Shown: in pieces, positions 52,134-60,943 of the stretch | Layout of the letters: each line of letters begins with the position of its first letter | Position numbering within the stretch: the stretch's first letter is position 1 | From: Caulobacter segnis | GTDB taxonomy: Bacteria; Pseudomonadota; Alphaproteobacteria; Caulobacterales; Caulobacteraceae | Assembly (NCBI RefSeq): GCF_023935105.1 | Contig: NZ_CP096040.1 | Coordinates: forward strand, 3,534,001-3,598,000 | Direction: 5' to 3' | DNA length: 64,000 nt | Translations under genes and position numbers: made by a program | Notes under the pieces: generated by a model | What the model saw: the letters and a program-made list of their open reading frames with translations, nothing else | What the model was told of the DNA's origin: nothing | The model's database searches: none

Positions 52134-52224
52134 TGGCGGAAACGGAGGGATTCGAACCCTCGATACCCTTTAGGGGTATGCCGCTTTAGCAAAGCGGTGC
52201 CTTCAGCCTCTCGGCCACGTTTCC
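52134..52224 (-). tRNA. tRNA-Ser(GCU)
   Basis: On the minus strand GGAAACG pairs with CGTTTCC to form the acceptor stem, followed by the discriminator G and encoded CCA. The anticodon arm is CCGCT-TTGCTAA-AGCGG with anticodon GCT (GCU). A long variable arm, CATACCCCTAAAGGGTATC, and the T arm GAGGGTTCGAATCCCTC confirm a class II serine tRNA. Confidence 0.96.
52136..52147. repeat. Candidate att repeat in the tRNA 3' end
   Basis: GCGGAAACGGAG covers the last bases of the acceptor and the start of the T stem of tRNA-Ser, and matches 45233-45244 exactly in the same orientation. The truncated integrase lies between the two copies, close to this one. Confidence 0.42.
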
Positions 52225-52462
52225 TCCTTGAGAGGGAGCGGTTCGATAGCCTGTTCGCTTCGCGATGACAACGCGATTGTGCGGAAATTCTGCATGTTAA
52301 CGTCGCACTTAGACGGAGGCGCTAGATCGAACGCGGTTTTCTAAAAGTCGAGCGCCATGCAGCCCGTCCCGCAACCCACCGCCAACACCGAGAACGCCTC
52401 GGCCTTCGTCCCTTCGAGCGACGCCGCCGCGCCGCGCGCGGGGCGGCGGCGCGCCCGGACCG

Positions 52463-53866
52463 ATGAGCCGCGGGCCGTTCCGACCCGGACGGCTGGTTCC
52501 GACCCGGGCGCGACTGGAGGCGCGCTGGCTGGCGCGCGGATTCCAGGTGACCGATGTCCTGGTCGTCGTCGGCATCGCCGTGGGCCTGGCCATGGCGGGC
52601 TTTCCGGTGGCCGCTTGCCTCTGGACCGTGACGACGCTGATCGCCCTGCACGCGGTGGGCGCCTACGCCTTCCCGCGTAGGCAGACCCTGCCTCAACACC
52701 TGGCGCGCGTCGCCGTCGCCGTCGGCGCGGGCCTGGTGGTCGCCGGCTCGACACCGCTGGCCTTTGGCAGGGTCGATGCGCCCGTCGTGAGACTTCTGGC
52801 GACCGCAGCCCTGGCCTTCGCCGCCCTGCACGCGGCCTGGTGGACGATCATCGCGCGCGGTCGCCAGCAGGGGCGCCTGACGCCCAACATCGTCGTGGTC
52901 GGCGCCACGGCCAATGCCGAGCGCCTGATCGACGCGGCCATGCGCACGGGTGAGGTCAACGTGCTGGGCGTGTTCGACGACCGCTTGAACCGCGTACCCG
53001 AGAACATCATGGGCGTGCCTGTTCTGGGCGACACCAGCGCCCTGCTCGACCATCGCATCATGCCCTTCGTCGATCGCGTGGTGATCGCCGTGCCGGCCTC
53101 GGCCGAGAGCCGCGTGCGCCAACTGGTCGACAAGCTGAGTGTCCTGCCCAATCCGCTGAACCTTTTCATCGAGATGGGCGGATCGGCCGACGACGACGCG
53201 GCGGTGACCCGCATCGCGGCCGGCGGCGAGAACGAACTGTCGGGCGCCACCACGGCCTCGCGCCGCGCCTGGATCAAGCGCGCCCAGGACCTGACGATCG
53301 CCGGCCTGGGCCTGGTGGCCGCCGGCCCCATCATGCTGCTCGTCGCCCTGGCCGTGAAGCTAGACAGCCCCGGCCCGATCTTCTTCCGCCAGCGCCGCCA
53401 CGGCTTCAACAACGAGGCGATCCTCGTCTGGAAGTTCCGGTCGATGCGCCACGAGATGGCCGACGCCAACGCCGCGCGCCAGATCAGCGCCGACGACGAC
53501 CGCGTCACCCGGGTCGGCAAGTTCATCCGCAAGACCAGCCTCGACGAACTGCCGCAACTGTTCAACGTGCTGGCCGGCGAGATGTCGATCGTCGGCCCCC
53601 GTCCCCATGCCATCGGCATGAAGACCGCCGGCGTGGAGTCGGCCAAGCTGGTCGCCGACTACGCCCACCGCCACCGCATGAAGCCCGGCCTGACGGGATG
53701 GGCCGCCATCAACGGCTCGCGCGGCCCCGTCGACACGCCCGAAAGCGTTCGCCAGCGCGTGGCCCTGGATGTCGAATACATCGAGCGCCAGTCGTTCTGG
53801 CTGGACCTCTACGTTATCCTCATGACCGTCCCGTGCCTGCTGGGAGATCGGTCGGCGGTGCGTTAG
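52463..53866 (+). CDS. Large undecaprenyl-phosphate phosphoglycosyl transferase
   Basis: Sugar transferase of 467 aa, of the long type (WbaP/PssZ/HfsE-like) that attaches glucose- or galactose-1-phosphate to undecaprenyl phosphate. The N-terminal half has about four membrane helices and a CoA-binding-like Rossmann domain (VVVGATANAERLIDAAM). The C-terminal catalytic part has SPGPIFFRQRRHGFNN, FKFRSMRHEM, RKTSLDELPQLFNVLAGEMS, VGPRPHAIGM and KPGLTGWAAINGSRGP. The start is uncertain: the ATG at 52463 lacks a good ribosome site, and another ATG at 52357 starts a credible but out-of-frame N-terminus. Related in function to the short enzyme at 11919. Confidence 0.9.
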   Translation: MSRGPFRPGRLVPTRARLEARWLARGFQVTDVLVVVGIAVGLAMAGFPVAACLWTVTTLIALHAVGAYAFPRRQTLPQHLARVAVAVGAGLVVAGSTPLAFGRVDAPVVRLLATAALAFAALHAAWWTIIARGRQQGRLTPNIVVVGATANAERLIDAAMRTGEVNVLGVFDDRLNRVPENIMGVPVLGDTSALLDHRIMPFVDRVVIAVPASAESRVRQLVDKLSVLPNPLNLFIEMGGSADDDAAVTRIAAGGENELSGATTASRRAWIKRAQDLTIAGLGLVAAGPIMLLVALAVKLDSPGPIFFRQRRHGFNNEAILVWKFRSMRHEMADANAARQISADDDRVTRVGKFIRKTSLDELPQLFNVLAGEMSIVGPRPHAIGMKTAGVESAKLVADYAHRHRMKPGLTGWAAINGSRGPVDTPESVRQRVALDVEYIERQSFWLDLYVILMTVPCLLGDRSAVR

Positions 53867-54158
53867 AGCGTGGTGGAGTCGGGTGCGAGCGGCCAGCCCG
53901 CCCCAAGCGCGCCATCGGCGCAAGGCCTTCGAGTGAAGTGAAGGGGTGAATTCCCTGGGGACTTCGTGGCGATAGCGCCAGCGACCGCCTCTCAGGGAAT
54001 CTCGTGACCCAAGCGGCGCGGATCTCCGCGCCGTTTCGACATCATCCGAGCGCCGCACGGCGGCGGGTGGAGATGGATCTCTATCCGGCGGGCTTGCCGT
54101 GCCCCGCGATCAACGGCGACGCCGGCAAGGACGGTCCGCCGCTGAATTCGAAACAGTC
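53867..54158. other. Intergenic region after the phosphoglycosyl transferase
   Basis: About 290 bases without a convincing gene. It contains a widely spaced inverted repeat, AATTCCCTG near 53950 and CAGGGAAT near 53993, that could fold into a structured RNA or terminator region. Nothing else was recognised. Confidence 0.35.
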
Positions 54159-54180
54159 TGAACCCGGTGGACCGGGTTCA
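54159..54180 (-). terminator. Hairpin at the end of the Sel1-repeat gene
   Basis: Perfect 9-base stem TGAACCCGG/CCGGGTTCA with a TGGA loop. It includes the stop codon of the leftward gene at 54178-54180. No strong T-run follows on the minus strand (GACTGTTTC), so it may be a weak or bidirectional terminator. Confidence 0.5.
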
Positions 54181-54459
54181 GCCGTGGGCGAGCCATTCGC
54201 GGGCCTGGCGCTGGGCCTCGGCGACGTCTTCGCTGGCCATCTCCTGCGACAGCTCCTTGCGGTAGACCTTGGCTTCCACCGAACCGCGCATGGCGGCCAG
54301 GTTGAACAACATGTGTGCCGAGACGTAGTCCAGCGGCGCGCCGCCCTGACCGGTCGAATACAGCAGGCCCATGCGGAACAGCTCATCACCCGTCGAGGTG
54401 ACGGTCGGCAGCGGCAGCGTGGCGACGATGGCCGGCGGCGCTTCGTTCATCAACATCAT
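54178..54459 (-). CDS. Short Sel1-repeat protein
   Basis: Protein of 93 aa with one Sel1-like repeat: ELFRMGLLYSTGQGGAPLDY, then VSAHMLFNLAAMRGSVEA and a following helix with YRKELSQEMASEDVAEAQR. Sel1 repeats are helical pairs used for protein contacts. There is no signal peptide, so the protein is probably cytoplasmic. The ATG at 54459 has GAGGAG 7 bases upstream. An AT-rich stretch at 54530-54630 precedes it and probably holds its promoter. No partner is visible nearby. Confidence 0.75.
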   Translation of the reverse strand: MMLMNEAPPAIVATLPLPTVTSTGDELFRMGLLYSTGQGGAPLDYVSAHMLFNLAAMRGSVEAKVYRKELSQEMASEDVAEAQRQAREWLAHG

Positions 54460-54627
54460 GGCTCATCTCCTCTCTCGAGCTCGCCCTCGACGTTTTGCCG
54501 GATCTGAGCCCGAGAGCAGAAAAGTCCTGAGCCACTGAACATATAGTTAAGCGCGCGGACATCATAAATGTCGCACCCAATACACGCGCTATTCAACGTG
54601 TTTACCGCGTATAAACGACAGTATACG

Positions 54628-54641
54628 GCGCGTTAACGCGC
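54628..54641. promoter_or_regulatory. 14-base perfect palindrome
   Basis: GCGCGTTAACGCGC, centred on GTTAAC, overlaps the stop codon of the GST gene and lies at the far end of the AT-rich region upstream of the Sel1 gene. It could bind a dimeric regulator or be part of a transcript end; nothing shows which. Confidence 0.3.
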
Positions 54642-55358
54642 TCTTTGGCCAAAGAGGACCTTGCGGGCCTCTTCCGCCGCTTTCCCAGACGCTTGCAGCC
54701 CTCCGGACCGCAATTCCGCGCCAAGCTTGAAGCCCTTCTGAACCGCTTCGCGAGCGCCAACGCGCTCGAACCAGCTCCTCAGATTGGGGAACTCGTCAAG
54801 AATGATGCCCTGGTTTTTCCACGGGACAATCCATGGCCAGCTCATGAAGTCGGCGATGGACAATTGGCCGCAGATGAAATCGCGGCCCGTGAGACGCTTG
54901 TCGAGCACCCCGTACAGTCGGTGGGTCTCGTTGGTGTAGCGGATGGCGCCGTAGGCGATCTGGCGCTGGTCGGCGATGATCGAGGCCGCGTACTGGCGGA
55001 AGTGATGGGTCTGGCCGGCCATCGGACCGAGGCCGCCCATCTGCCACATCACCCACTGGTCGATCTCGACCCGGTCGCGCTCGGTCTCGCCGTAGAACTG
55101 GCCGGTCTTGCGCGCCAGGTACTGCAAGATGGCCCCGGACTCGAAGATCGAGATCGGCTGGCCGTCCGGCCCGTCCGGATCGACGATGGCCGGCATGCGG
55201 TTGTTGGGGCTGATCGCCAGGAAGTCGGGCTTGAACTGCTCGCCGGTCCCGATGTTCACCGGGATCATCTCATACGGCAGCCCCATCTCCTCCAGAGCGA
55301 TGGAGACCTTCCAGCCGTTCGGCGTGGGCCAATAGTAGAGTTCGATCGGACGGCTCAT
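54633..55358 (-). CDS. yfcG: YfcG-type glutathione S-transferase / disulfide oxidoreductase
   Basis: Glutathione S-transferase of 241 aa, of the YfcG (Nu-class) type, which acts as a glutathione-dependent disulfide reductase rather than a classical conjugating enzyme. The thioredoxin-like domain begins IELYYWPTPNGWKVSIALEE with the Thr-Pro-Asn active-site motif. NNRMPAIVDPDG and FESGAILQYL bind glutathione. The helical domain carries WVMWQMGGLGPMAGQTHHF, the family hallmark. The ATG at 55358 has GGAGGGAAGG upstream; the in-frame extension to 55421 is not needed. Monocistronic by spacing. Confidence 0.92.
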   Translation of the reverse strand: MSRPIELYYWPTPNGWKVSIALEEMGLPYEMIPVNIGTGEQFKPDFLAISPNNRMPAIVDPDGPDGQPISIFESGAILQYLARKTGQFYGETERDRVEIDQWVMWQMGGLGPMAGQTHHFRQYAASIIADQRQIAYGAIRYTNETHRLYGVLDKRLTGRDFICGQLSIADFMSWPWIVPWKNQGIILDEFPNLRSWFERVGAREAVQKGFKLGAELRSGGLQASGKAAEEARKVLFGQRAR

Positions 55359-55556
55359 CGGCCTTCCCTCCCCGCTCATCATCGTTGCTCGCAACATGGT
55401 CGCGATGCTCGGCCGCGCCAAGGCCTTGGCCGGGGAATCCCTGAAAGCCCCGTTCAGGCGGGGTTCAGCCGAAGACGTCCATCGTGCGTTTCAAGGTCGA
55501 GGGAAGTTTCTCGGTAGCGCTTCGACGGCGCCGCCCGACCACGAGGAGAAGACGAG

Positions 55557-56069
55557 ATGAAACGTCTACTGCTGACCATCGCCGCTGTAACTTCGGTGGC
55601 CGGCCCGCTGGCCCTGACGGCCACCGACGCGGCCGCCCAGGATCGCGGCCGTTGGGAGCATCGCGACCGTGACTGGGACCGTGACCGCGGCCGGGACTGG
55701 GATCGTGATCGCGGACGCCCCGATCGCGACCGGGGTCACTGGGACAACGGCCGCCACAATGGCTGGGACCGCCACGACCGCTGGGATGGCGGCCGCCACA
55801 ACGGCTATTATTATAACAATCGCTGGTCCTACGGCCCGCCGCCGCCCGCCTATTACGGTCGCCCAGGCTTCCGTCCCGGCTATACGGCCTGGCGTCGCGG
55901 CGCCTATCTGCCCGGATATTATCGCGAGCGCGGCTATGTGGTGAACGATTACTATCGTTACCACCTGCGCCCGCCGCCCCGGGGCTACTATTGGTACCGC
56001 ACGGGCAATGACTACGTGCTGGCGGCCATCGCGACGGGTCTGATCTTCGACGTCATCGCCAACCGCTAG
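55557..56069 (+). CDS. RcnB-family exported protein
   Basis: Exported protein of 170 aa. Signal peptide: MKRLLLTIAAVTSVAGPLAL, cleaved near DAAAQ. A low-complexity Arg/Asp/Trp-rich repeat region (residues 28-80; DRDWDRDRGRDWDRDRG) is followed by a Tyr/Pro/Gly-rich part. The RcnB-like C-terminal motif contains YYRYHLRPPPRGYYWYR and NDYVLAAIATGLIFDVI. RcnB-type proteins are periplasmic and linked to nickel/cobalt homeostasis, but many members are uncharacterised. The start has GAGGAGAAGACGAG upstream. Confidence 0.83.
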   Translation: MKRLLLTIAAVTSVAGPLALTATDAAAQDRGRWEHRDRDWDRDRGRDWDRDRGRPDRDRGHWDNGRHNGWDRHDRWDGGRHNGYYYNNRWSYGPPPPAYYGRPGFRPGYTAWRRGAYLPGYYRERGYVVNDYYRYHLRPPPRGYYWYRTGNDYVLAAIATGLIFDVIANR

Positions 56070-56261
56070 ACCTGACTGCCCTTCGGCGGTTCGAAACGGC
56101 GTCCTGGGCTTTGCCTCGGGCGCCGTTTTGCCGCCATTCACGCCACAACCTCGCCGCGTATTGGGCGCGATGGCCCGATTGCGAAGTCATTTCGACCGCA
56201 TTGACCAGCCAGCGTTGAACTCGCGTCACACTTCGACGCTGCAGCAATACGGTCAAGCCCC

Positions 56262-56612
56262 ATGAAGACCCTGCGCATCACCACCGCCGCGCTCACTCTG
56301 GCCGCCGCCGCTTACGCCGGTTCGGCGCTGGCTCAGACGACGGCGCCGCAGACCACGCCGGCCGATCCTTCGCCGATGACGTCGACCGCTCCGGCCACGA
56401 CGACGACGCCGCCGGCCACGGATCCCTCGACCCAGACCGCGCCGCCGGCGTCCGAGACCGCCGCCCCGGCTGACAGCGCCGGCACGCCCAGCTCGGCCAC
56501 CGCGCCGTCCACCGACGAGCAGGCCGCGCCCAGCGCCGACAAGGCCGAGAAGAAGGCCAAGAAGCACAAGAAGCACGCCGACGACCCGGCGGCGCCGAGC
56601 CAGCCTCAATAA
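56262..56612 (+). CDS. Small exported Ala/Pro/Thr-rich protein
   Basis: Protein of 116 aa. A signal peptide (ITTAALTLAAAAYAGSALAQ) is followed by a low-complexity Ala/Pro/Thr region and a Lys/His-rich end (KAEKKAKKHKKHADD). No domain is recognisable; it may be an unstructured periplasmic or surface protein. A good hairpin terminator follows at 56636. The ribosome site is weak (CAAGCCCC before the ATG). Confidence 0.65.
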   Translation: MKTLRITTAALTLAAAAYAGSALAQTTAPQTTPADPSPMTSTAPATTTTPPATDPSTQTAPPASETAAPADSAGTPSSATAPSTDEQAAPSADKAEKKAKKHKKHADDPAAPSQPQ

Positions 56613-56635
56613 GAACAGTCCGCATCAACGAAGAA

Positions 56636-56661
56636 GGGCCCGCGGTTCTCGCCGCGGGCCC
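56636..56661. terminator. Strong hairpin between convergent genes
   Basis: GGGCCCGCGG and CCGCGGGCCC form a perfect 10-base stem with loop TTCTCG. It lies 24 bases after the small exported protein and 28 bases from the gatB stop, so it can serve both strands. Confidence 0.75.
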
Positions 56662-56688
56662 TCGTCATGTCCGGCCTGGCCCGGACGC

Positions 56689-58185
56689 CTATTCGACGCC
56701 GAGCTTCTTGCGCAGCAGATCGTTGACCGTACCCGGATTGGCCTTGCCGCCCGTGGCCTTCATGACCTGGCCGACGAACCAGCCCAGGGCCTGCGGCTTG
56801 TCCTTCACGGCTTCAGCCTTGTCGGGATTGCCAGCGATCAGCTCGTCGATGGCCTTCTCGATGGCCCCGGTGTCGTTGATCTGCACCAGGCCGCGCTTCT
56901 CGACGATCTCGGCGGGGCGGCCCTCGCCGGCCCACATGTGCTCGAAGACTTCCTTGGCGATCTTCGACGAGATCGTGCCGTTCTCGATCAGCTCGACCAG
57001 CTGGGCGATGTCCGACGACGGCAGCGGCGAGTTGGCGATCTCGTGGCCGCCGGCCGACAGCTTCGACAGCAGCTCGTTGGTCACCCAATTGGCCACCAGC
57101 TTGGCGTCGCGGCCCTTGGCGGCGGCCTCGAAGTAGTCGGCGCGGTCGCTCTCGATGATCAGCACCCCGGCGTCATAGGCCGACAAGCCGTACTGGCTCT
57201 GCAGGCGCGCCTTCTTGGCGTCCGGCAGTTCCGGCAGGGTCGCTTCCAGGTCCTTGACCCAGGCCGGGTCCAGAACCAGCGGCAGCAGGTCCGGATCGGG
57301 GAAGTAGCGATAGTCGTGCGCCTCTTCCTTCGACCGCATCGACCGGGTTTCGCCCTTGGTCGGATCGAACAGGCGAGTTTCCTGGTCGATCTTGCCGCCG
57401 TCCTCCAGGATCTCGATCTGGCGACGGGCCTCGTACTCGATAGCCTGCTGGATGTAGCGGTAGCTGTTGACGTTCTTGATCTCGCAGCGCGTGCCCAAGT
57501 GGCTGAAGCTGCCGGTCTCGCGGAACTTCTCGTAGTCGCCGGGGCGGCAGACCGAGACGTTGACGTCGGCCCGCAGGTTGCCCTTCTCCATGTCACCGTC
57601 GCAGGTGCCCAGATAGACGAGGATCGTGCGCAGCTTCTTGACGTAGGCGGCCGCCTCTTCCGAGGTGCGCATGTCCGGCTTGGAGACGATCTCCATCAGC
57701 GCCGTGCCGGCCCGGTTCAGGTCGACATAGGTCGCGTTCGGATCCTGGTCGTGCAACGACTTGCCCGCGTCCTGTTCCAGGTGCAGGCGCTCGATGCGCA
57801 CGTCGAAGGTCGTGCCGTCGTCGCGCTCGACGGTGACGACGCCCTCGCCGACGATCGGCTGGTCGAACTGGCTGATCTGATAGCCTTGCGGCAGATCCGG
57901 ATAGAAGTAGTTCTTCCGATCGAAGCGGCTCTTCAGATTGATCTGCGCCTTCAGGCCAAGACCCGTCTTCACCGCCTGCTCGACGCAGAACCTGTTCAGC
58001 ACCGGCAGCATGCCTGGCATGGCCGCGTCCACGAGGCTGACCTGCTCGTTCGGACCCGCGCCGAAACCGACGGCGGCGCCGGAGAAGAGCTTCGACTTGC
58101 TGGCTACCTGGGCGTGGACCTCGAGGCCCAGAACGATTTCCCAGGGGCCGGTGCGGCCTTGGATCACTTTGGAATCTTGCGTCAT
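56689..58185 (-). CDS. gatB: Asp-tRNA(Asn)/Glu-tRNA(Gln) amidotransferase subunit B
   Basis: GatB of 498 aa, a full-length subunit of the GatCAB amidotransferase, which phosphorylates and then amidates misacylated Glu-tRNA(Gln) or Asp-tRNA(Asn). The N-terminal cradle domain has [40 protein letters not shown] and [12 protein letters not shown]; the C-terminal helical tail (GatB/Yqey) ends [12 protein letters not shown]. The gene is separated from gatCA by a small membrane-protein gene on the other strand, which is a common split arrangement. It should be essential where GlnRS or AsnRS is missing. Confidence 0.96.
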   Translation of the reverse strand: MTQDSKVIQGRTGPWEIVLGLEVHAQVASKSKLFSGAAVGFGAGPNEQVSLVDAAMPGMLPVLNRFCVEQAVKTGLGLKAQINLKSRFDRKNYFYPDLPQGYQISQFDQPIVGEGVVTVERDDGTTFDVRIERLHLEQDAGKSLHDQDPNATYVDLNRAGTALMEIVSKPDMRTSEEAAAYVKKLRTILVYLGTCDGDMEKGNLRADVNVSVCRPGDYEKFRETGSFSHLGTRCEIKNVNSYRYIQQAIEYEARRQIEILEDGGKIDQETRLFDPTKGETRSMRSKEEAHDYRYFPDPDLLPLVLDPAWVKDLEATLPELPDAKKARLQSQYGLSAYDAGVLIIESDRADYFEAAAKGRDAKLVANWVTNELLSKLSAGGHEIANSPLPSSDIAQLVELIENGTISSKIAKEVFEHMWAGEGRPAEIVEKRGLVQINDTGAIEKAIDELIAGNPDKAEAVKDKPQALGWFVGQVMKATGGKANPGTVNDLLRKKLGVE

Positions 58186-58424
58186 GGCCGTCTCTCTACA
58201 TCAAGCGGGGCGGGACGGAAAAGCTCTGGGACGTCGCCGGGGCGCATCTTCTGGGCCGCCGGGCCGGCAAGGCTTTGAGGCCGCCCACGCAAGTCAGGCC
58301 GTTCGTTTTCCGCCCTTTTTGAATAAGGCGGGAATGAGTCAAATCCGGCGCCATTGCGGGGCAAGGGAACCGCTGAGTTATCGCGTCGTTCATTTTCTCG
58401 AACAGCTCACTCACGGAGGTAGAA

Positions 58425-59027
58425 ATGCCCAGCGCTTACACTGCCCGCCCTACTCTTAATTTCGATGCGCCGGAACCGGCCGTGACGACCGACTCCAATG
58501 CTTCGGCTCTGTTTCCGAGCCAGCCGGTCTATGCTCGCACGCCGAAGAAGAAGGCGTCGAACAACCTGCCGCTTCTGGTCGGCGTCCCCGTCCTGGCCGT
58601 CGCGGCCGGCGCCCTGATCTGGGGCATGACCGCCAATCGCGCCGAAGCCCCGACCGATCCGCAGTCGATGAAGGTCGCCGTCGCCGAAAGCCCCGCGCCG
58701 CTGAAGGCGCCGCTGGCTCCGGAGGCCACCCCGGCCCCGATTCCGCAGCCGACCGAGGTCGCCTCGAATGAGACGCCGGCCCCAGCTCCGGTCGCCCGCT
58801 CGACCGCACCCCGCGCCGCCGCCCCGGCTCGCCCGGCCGCCCGTCGCGCCGCCCCGGTCGAGAGCGCCCCGGCCGCCGAGAACGCCTCGGCCAATGTCAG
58901 CGCCACTGTCCCGGCCACGCCGCCGACCGTCAGCGCCCCGATCGCCGAGCCGACCCCGCTGGTCGTCCCGCCGCCGGCCTCGCCGCAACCGGTTCAGGCC
59001 GTGCCGGAACCTAGCGCGCCGATGTAA
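58425..59027 (+). CDS. Small single-pass Ala/Pro-rich membrane protein
   Basis: Protein of 200 aa. The first 45 residues are polar, then one membrane helix (LLVGVPVLAVAAGALIWGM, about residues 48-66), then about 130 residues of Ala/Pro-rich low complexity with Arg clusters (ARPAARRAAPVE), probably periplasmic. GGAGGTAGAA lies right before the ATG, a strong ribosome site. It is flanked by gatB (divergent) and gatA (convergent). No domain was recognised; function unknown. Confidence 0.75.
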   Translation: MPSAYTARPTLNFDAPEPAVTTDSNASALFPSQPVYARTPKKKASNNLPLLVGVPVLAVAAGALIWGMTANRAEAPTDPQSMKVAVAESPAPLKAPLAPEATPAPIPQPTEVASNETPAPAPVARSTAPRAAAPARPAARRAAPVESAPAAENASANVSATVPATPPTVSAPIAEPTPLVVPPPASPQPVQAVPEPSAPM

Positions 59028-59060
59028 TCCCCCAGGGTCCCACACCCCCGGAACAAAGAA

Positions 59061-59088
59061 GGGCGGCTCCGCGAGGAGCCGCCCTTTT
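59061..59088. terminator. Rho-independent terminator
   Basis: Perfect 10-base stem GGGCGGCTCC/GGAGCCGCCC with loop GCGA, followed by TTTT on the plus strand and preceded by an A-rich stretch. It ends the small membrane-protein gene and, on the other strand, could end gatA. Confidence 0.85.
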
Positions 59089-59092
59089 CACT

Positions 59093-60562
59093 TTACCACC
59101 ACTTCTCGGCTTTCGCGGAGAAGCCCGCGGCCTTCTCGACCGCCCCGGCGACCGAGAACACCGTGGCCTCGTCGAGGGGCTTGCCGATGATCTGCAGGCC
59201 CAGCGGCAGGCCGTTGGCGTCAAGGCCGGCCGGCAGGCTGAGGCCCGGCAGGCCCGCCAGGTTGGTCGTCACCGTGAAGACGTCGTTCAGGTACATGGCG
59301 ATCGGATCGTTCGAGTTCTCGCCCAAGCCGAACGCCGCCGAGGGCGCGGTCGGGGTCAGGATCGCGTCGACCTTGGTCCAGGCGTTGTCGAAGTCCTCGG
59401 CGATGCGGCGACGCACCTTCAGGGCCTTCAGGTAATAGGCGTCGTAATAGCCGGCGCTGAGCACATAGGTGCCGATCAGGATGCGGCGCTTGACCTCGTC
59501 GCCGAAGCCCGACGCCCGGGTGTGCTCGTAGATCTCGGTCAGGTTGGCGCCGTCCTCGCGCAGGCCGTAGCGCATGCCATCGTAGCGGGCCAGGTTCGAG
59601 GACGCCTCGGCGGGGGCCACGATGTAGTAGGCCGGCAGGGCGTACTTGGTGTGCGGCAGGCTGATGTCGACGATCTCGCAGCCAGCGTCCTTCAGCCAGG
59701 CGATGCCGTCCTGCCAGAGCTTCTCGATCTCGGCCGGCATGTTGTCGACGCGGTATTCCTTGGGAATGCCGATCTTCAGCCCCTTCACCGACTTGCCCAC
59801 GAACTGGGTGAAGTCCGGAACCGGGATGTCCAGGCTGGTCGAGTCCTTGGGGTCATGGCCCGACATCGAGGTCAGCAGCAAGGCTGCGTCCTCGACGGTC
59901 TTGGCGATCGGCCCGGCCTGGTCCAGCGAGCTGGCGAAGGCCACGACGCCCCAGCGCGAGCAGCGGCCATAGGTCGGCTTGATGCCGACCGTGCCGGTGA
60001 AGGCGGCCGGCTGGCGGATCGAGCCGCCGGTGTCGGTGGCCGTGGCCCCCAGGCACAGATCGGCGGCGACGGCGGCGGCCGAACCACCGGACGAGCCGCC
60101 CGGGGTCAGGGCCTTGTTGCTGCCCTGGGCGCGCCAGGGGTTGGTCACCGGACCGAAGTAGCTGGTCTCGTTCGACGAGCCCATGGCGAACTGATCGAGG
60201 TTCAGCTTGCCCAGCATCACCGCGCCGTCGCGCCACAGCTGGCTGGTCACCGTCGACTCGTAGGTCGGCGTGAAGTTCTCGAGGATCTTCGAGCAGGCCG
60301 TGGTGCGCACGCCCTCGGTGCAGAACAGGTCCTTGATCCCCAGCGGCGCGCCTTCCAGCGGACCGGCCTCGCCCAGCGCCCGGCAGGCGTCGGACTTGGC
60401 GGCCATGTCCAGGGCCTTTTCCGGGGTCTCCAGGATGTAGGCGTTCAGGCCGCGCGCGGCCTCGATGGCCTCGATGTGGGCCTTGGTGAGTTCGACCGAG
60501 GTGAACTCGCCCTTGGCCAGGCCGTCGACGGCGGCCTTCAGGGTCAGCTTCGTCAGGCTCAT
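59093..60562 (-). CDS. gatA: Asp-tRNA(Asn)/Glu-tRNA(Gln) amidotransferase subunit A
   Basis: GatA of 489 aa, the glutaminase subunit of GatCAB in the amidase-signature family. The catalytic Ser-cisSer-Lys triad is represented by the early [16 protein letters not shown] and the Gly/Ser-rich [16 protein letters not shown] and [19 protein letters not shown] segments. A C-terminal part with [20 protein letters not shown] is also typical. It starts on the last base of the gatC stop (TAATG), so both are made from one transcript. Confidence 0.96.
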   Translation of the reverse strand: MSLTKLTLKAAVDGLAKGEFTSVELTKAHIEAIEAARGLNAYILETPEKALDMAAKSDACRALGEAGPLEGAPLGIKDLFCTEGVRTTACSKILENFTPTYESTVTSQLWRDGAVMLGKLNLDQFAMGSSNETSYFGPVTNPWRAQGSNKALTPGGSSGGSAAAVAADLCLGATATDTGGSIRQPAAFTGTVGIKPTYGRCSRWGVVAFASSLDQAGPIAKTVEDAALLLTSMSGHDPKDSTSLDIPVPDFTQFVGKSVKGLKIGIPKEYRVDNMPAEIEKLWQDGIAWLKDAGCEIVDISLPHTKYALPAYYIVAPAEASSNLARYDGMRYGLREDGANLTEIYEHTRASGFGDEVKRRILIGTYVLSAGYYDAYYLKALKVRRRIAEDFDNAWTKVDAILTPTAPSAAFGLGENSNDPIAMYLNDVFTVTTNLAGLPGLSLPAGLDANGLPLGLQIIGKPLDEATVFSVAGAVEKAAGFSAKAEKWW

Positions 60563-60849
60563 TATTCGACCACCTTCGGCACGACGAAGAAGTTGTTCAC
60601 GGACTTGGGCGCGTTGCTGGTCACGCGGGCCGGGTCGCCGCCCATGGTGACGACGTCGTCGCGCAGCGGCAGGCCCGAGGCCACGACGCTGGTCAGCGGC
60701 TCGCAGCCGTCGGTGTCGACCTCGGCCAGCTGTTCGATCCAGGTCATGATGCCGTTGAGCTCCTGGGCCAGGGCCTCGATGCGCTCCTCGGGTTCGGCGA
60801 TGCGGGCGAGCCGGGCGACCTTCCGCACCGTGGCGGCGTCAATGGCCAT
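60562..60849 (-). CDS. gatC: Asp-tRNA(Asn)/Glu-tRNA(Gln) amidotransferase subunit C
   Basis: GatC of 95 aa, the small linker subunit that wraps around GatA and contacts GatB. Conserved: [20 protein letters not shown] near the N-terminus, [20 protein letters not shown] in the middle, and [10 protein letters not shown]. It is the first gene of the gatC-gatA pair, with GGAGATC upstream of the ATG. A short divergent promoter region of about 94 bases separates it from ruvX. Confidence 0.95.
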   Translation of the reverse strand: MAIDAATVRKVARLARIAEPEERIEALAQELNGIMTWIEQLAEVDTDGCEPLTSVVASGLPLRDDVVTMGGDPARVTSNAPKSVNNFFVVPKVVE

Positions 60850-60943
60850 GGGGATCTCCTGAAATTCGAACGCGTGGGTTAGCGGTCCCGAGACGAGGTT
60901 TCAAGGATGGTTTCAGACGCGCCCACGCCTGATAAAGAGAGCC

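Noticed and set aside
55660..55800. Tandem GAC/CGC-rich repeats that resemble a repeat array
   Set aside because: They encode the Arg/Asp/Trp low-complexity part of an RcnB-family protein and have no spacers, so neither a CRISPR array nor an independent repeat element is present.
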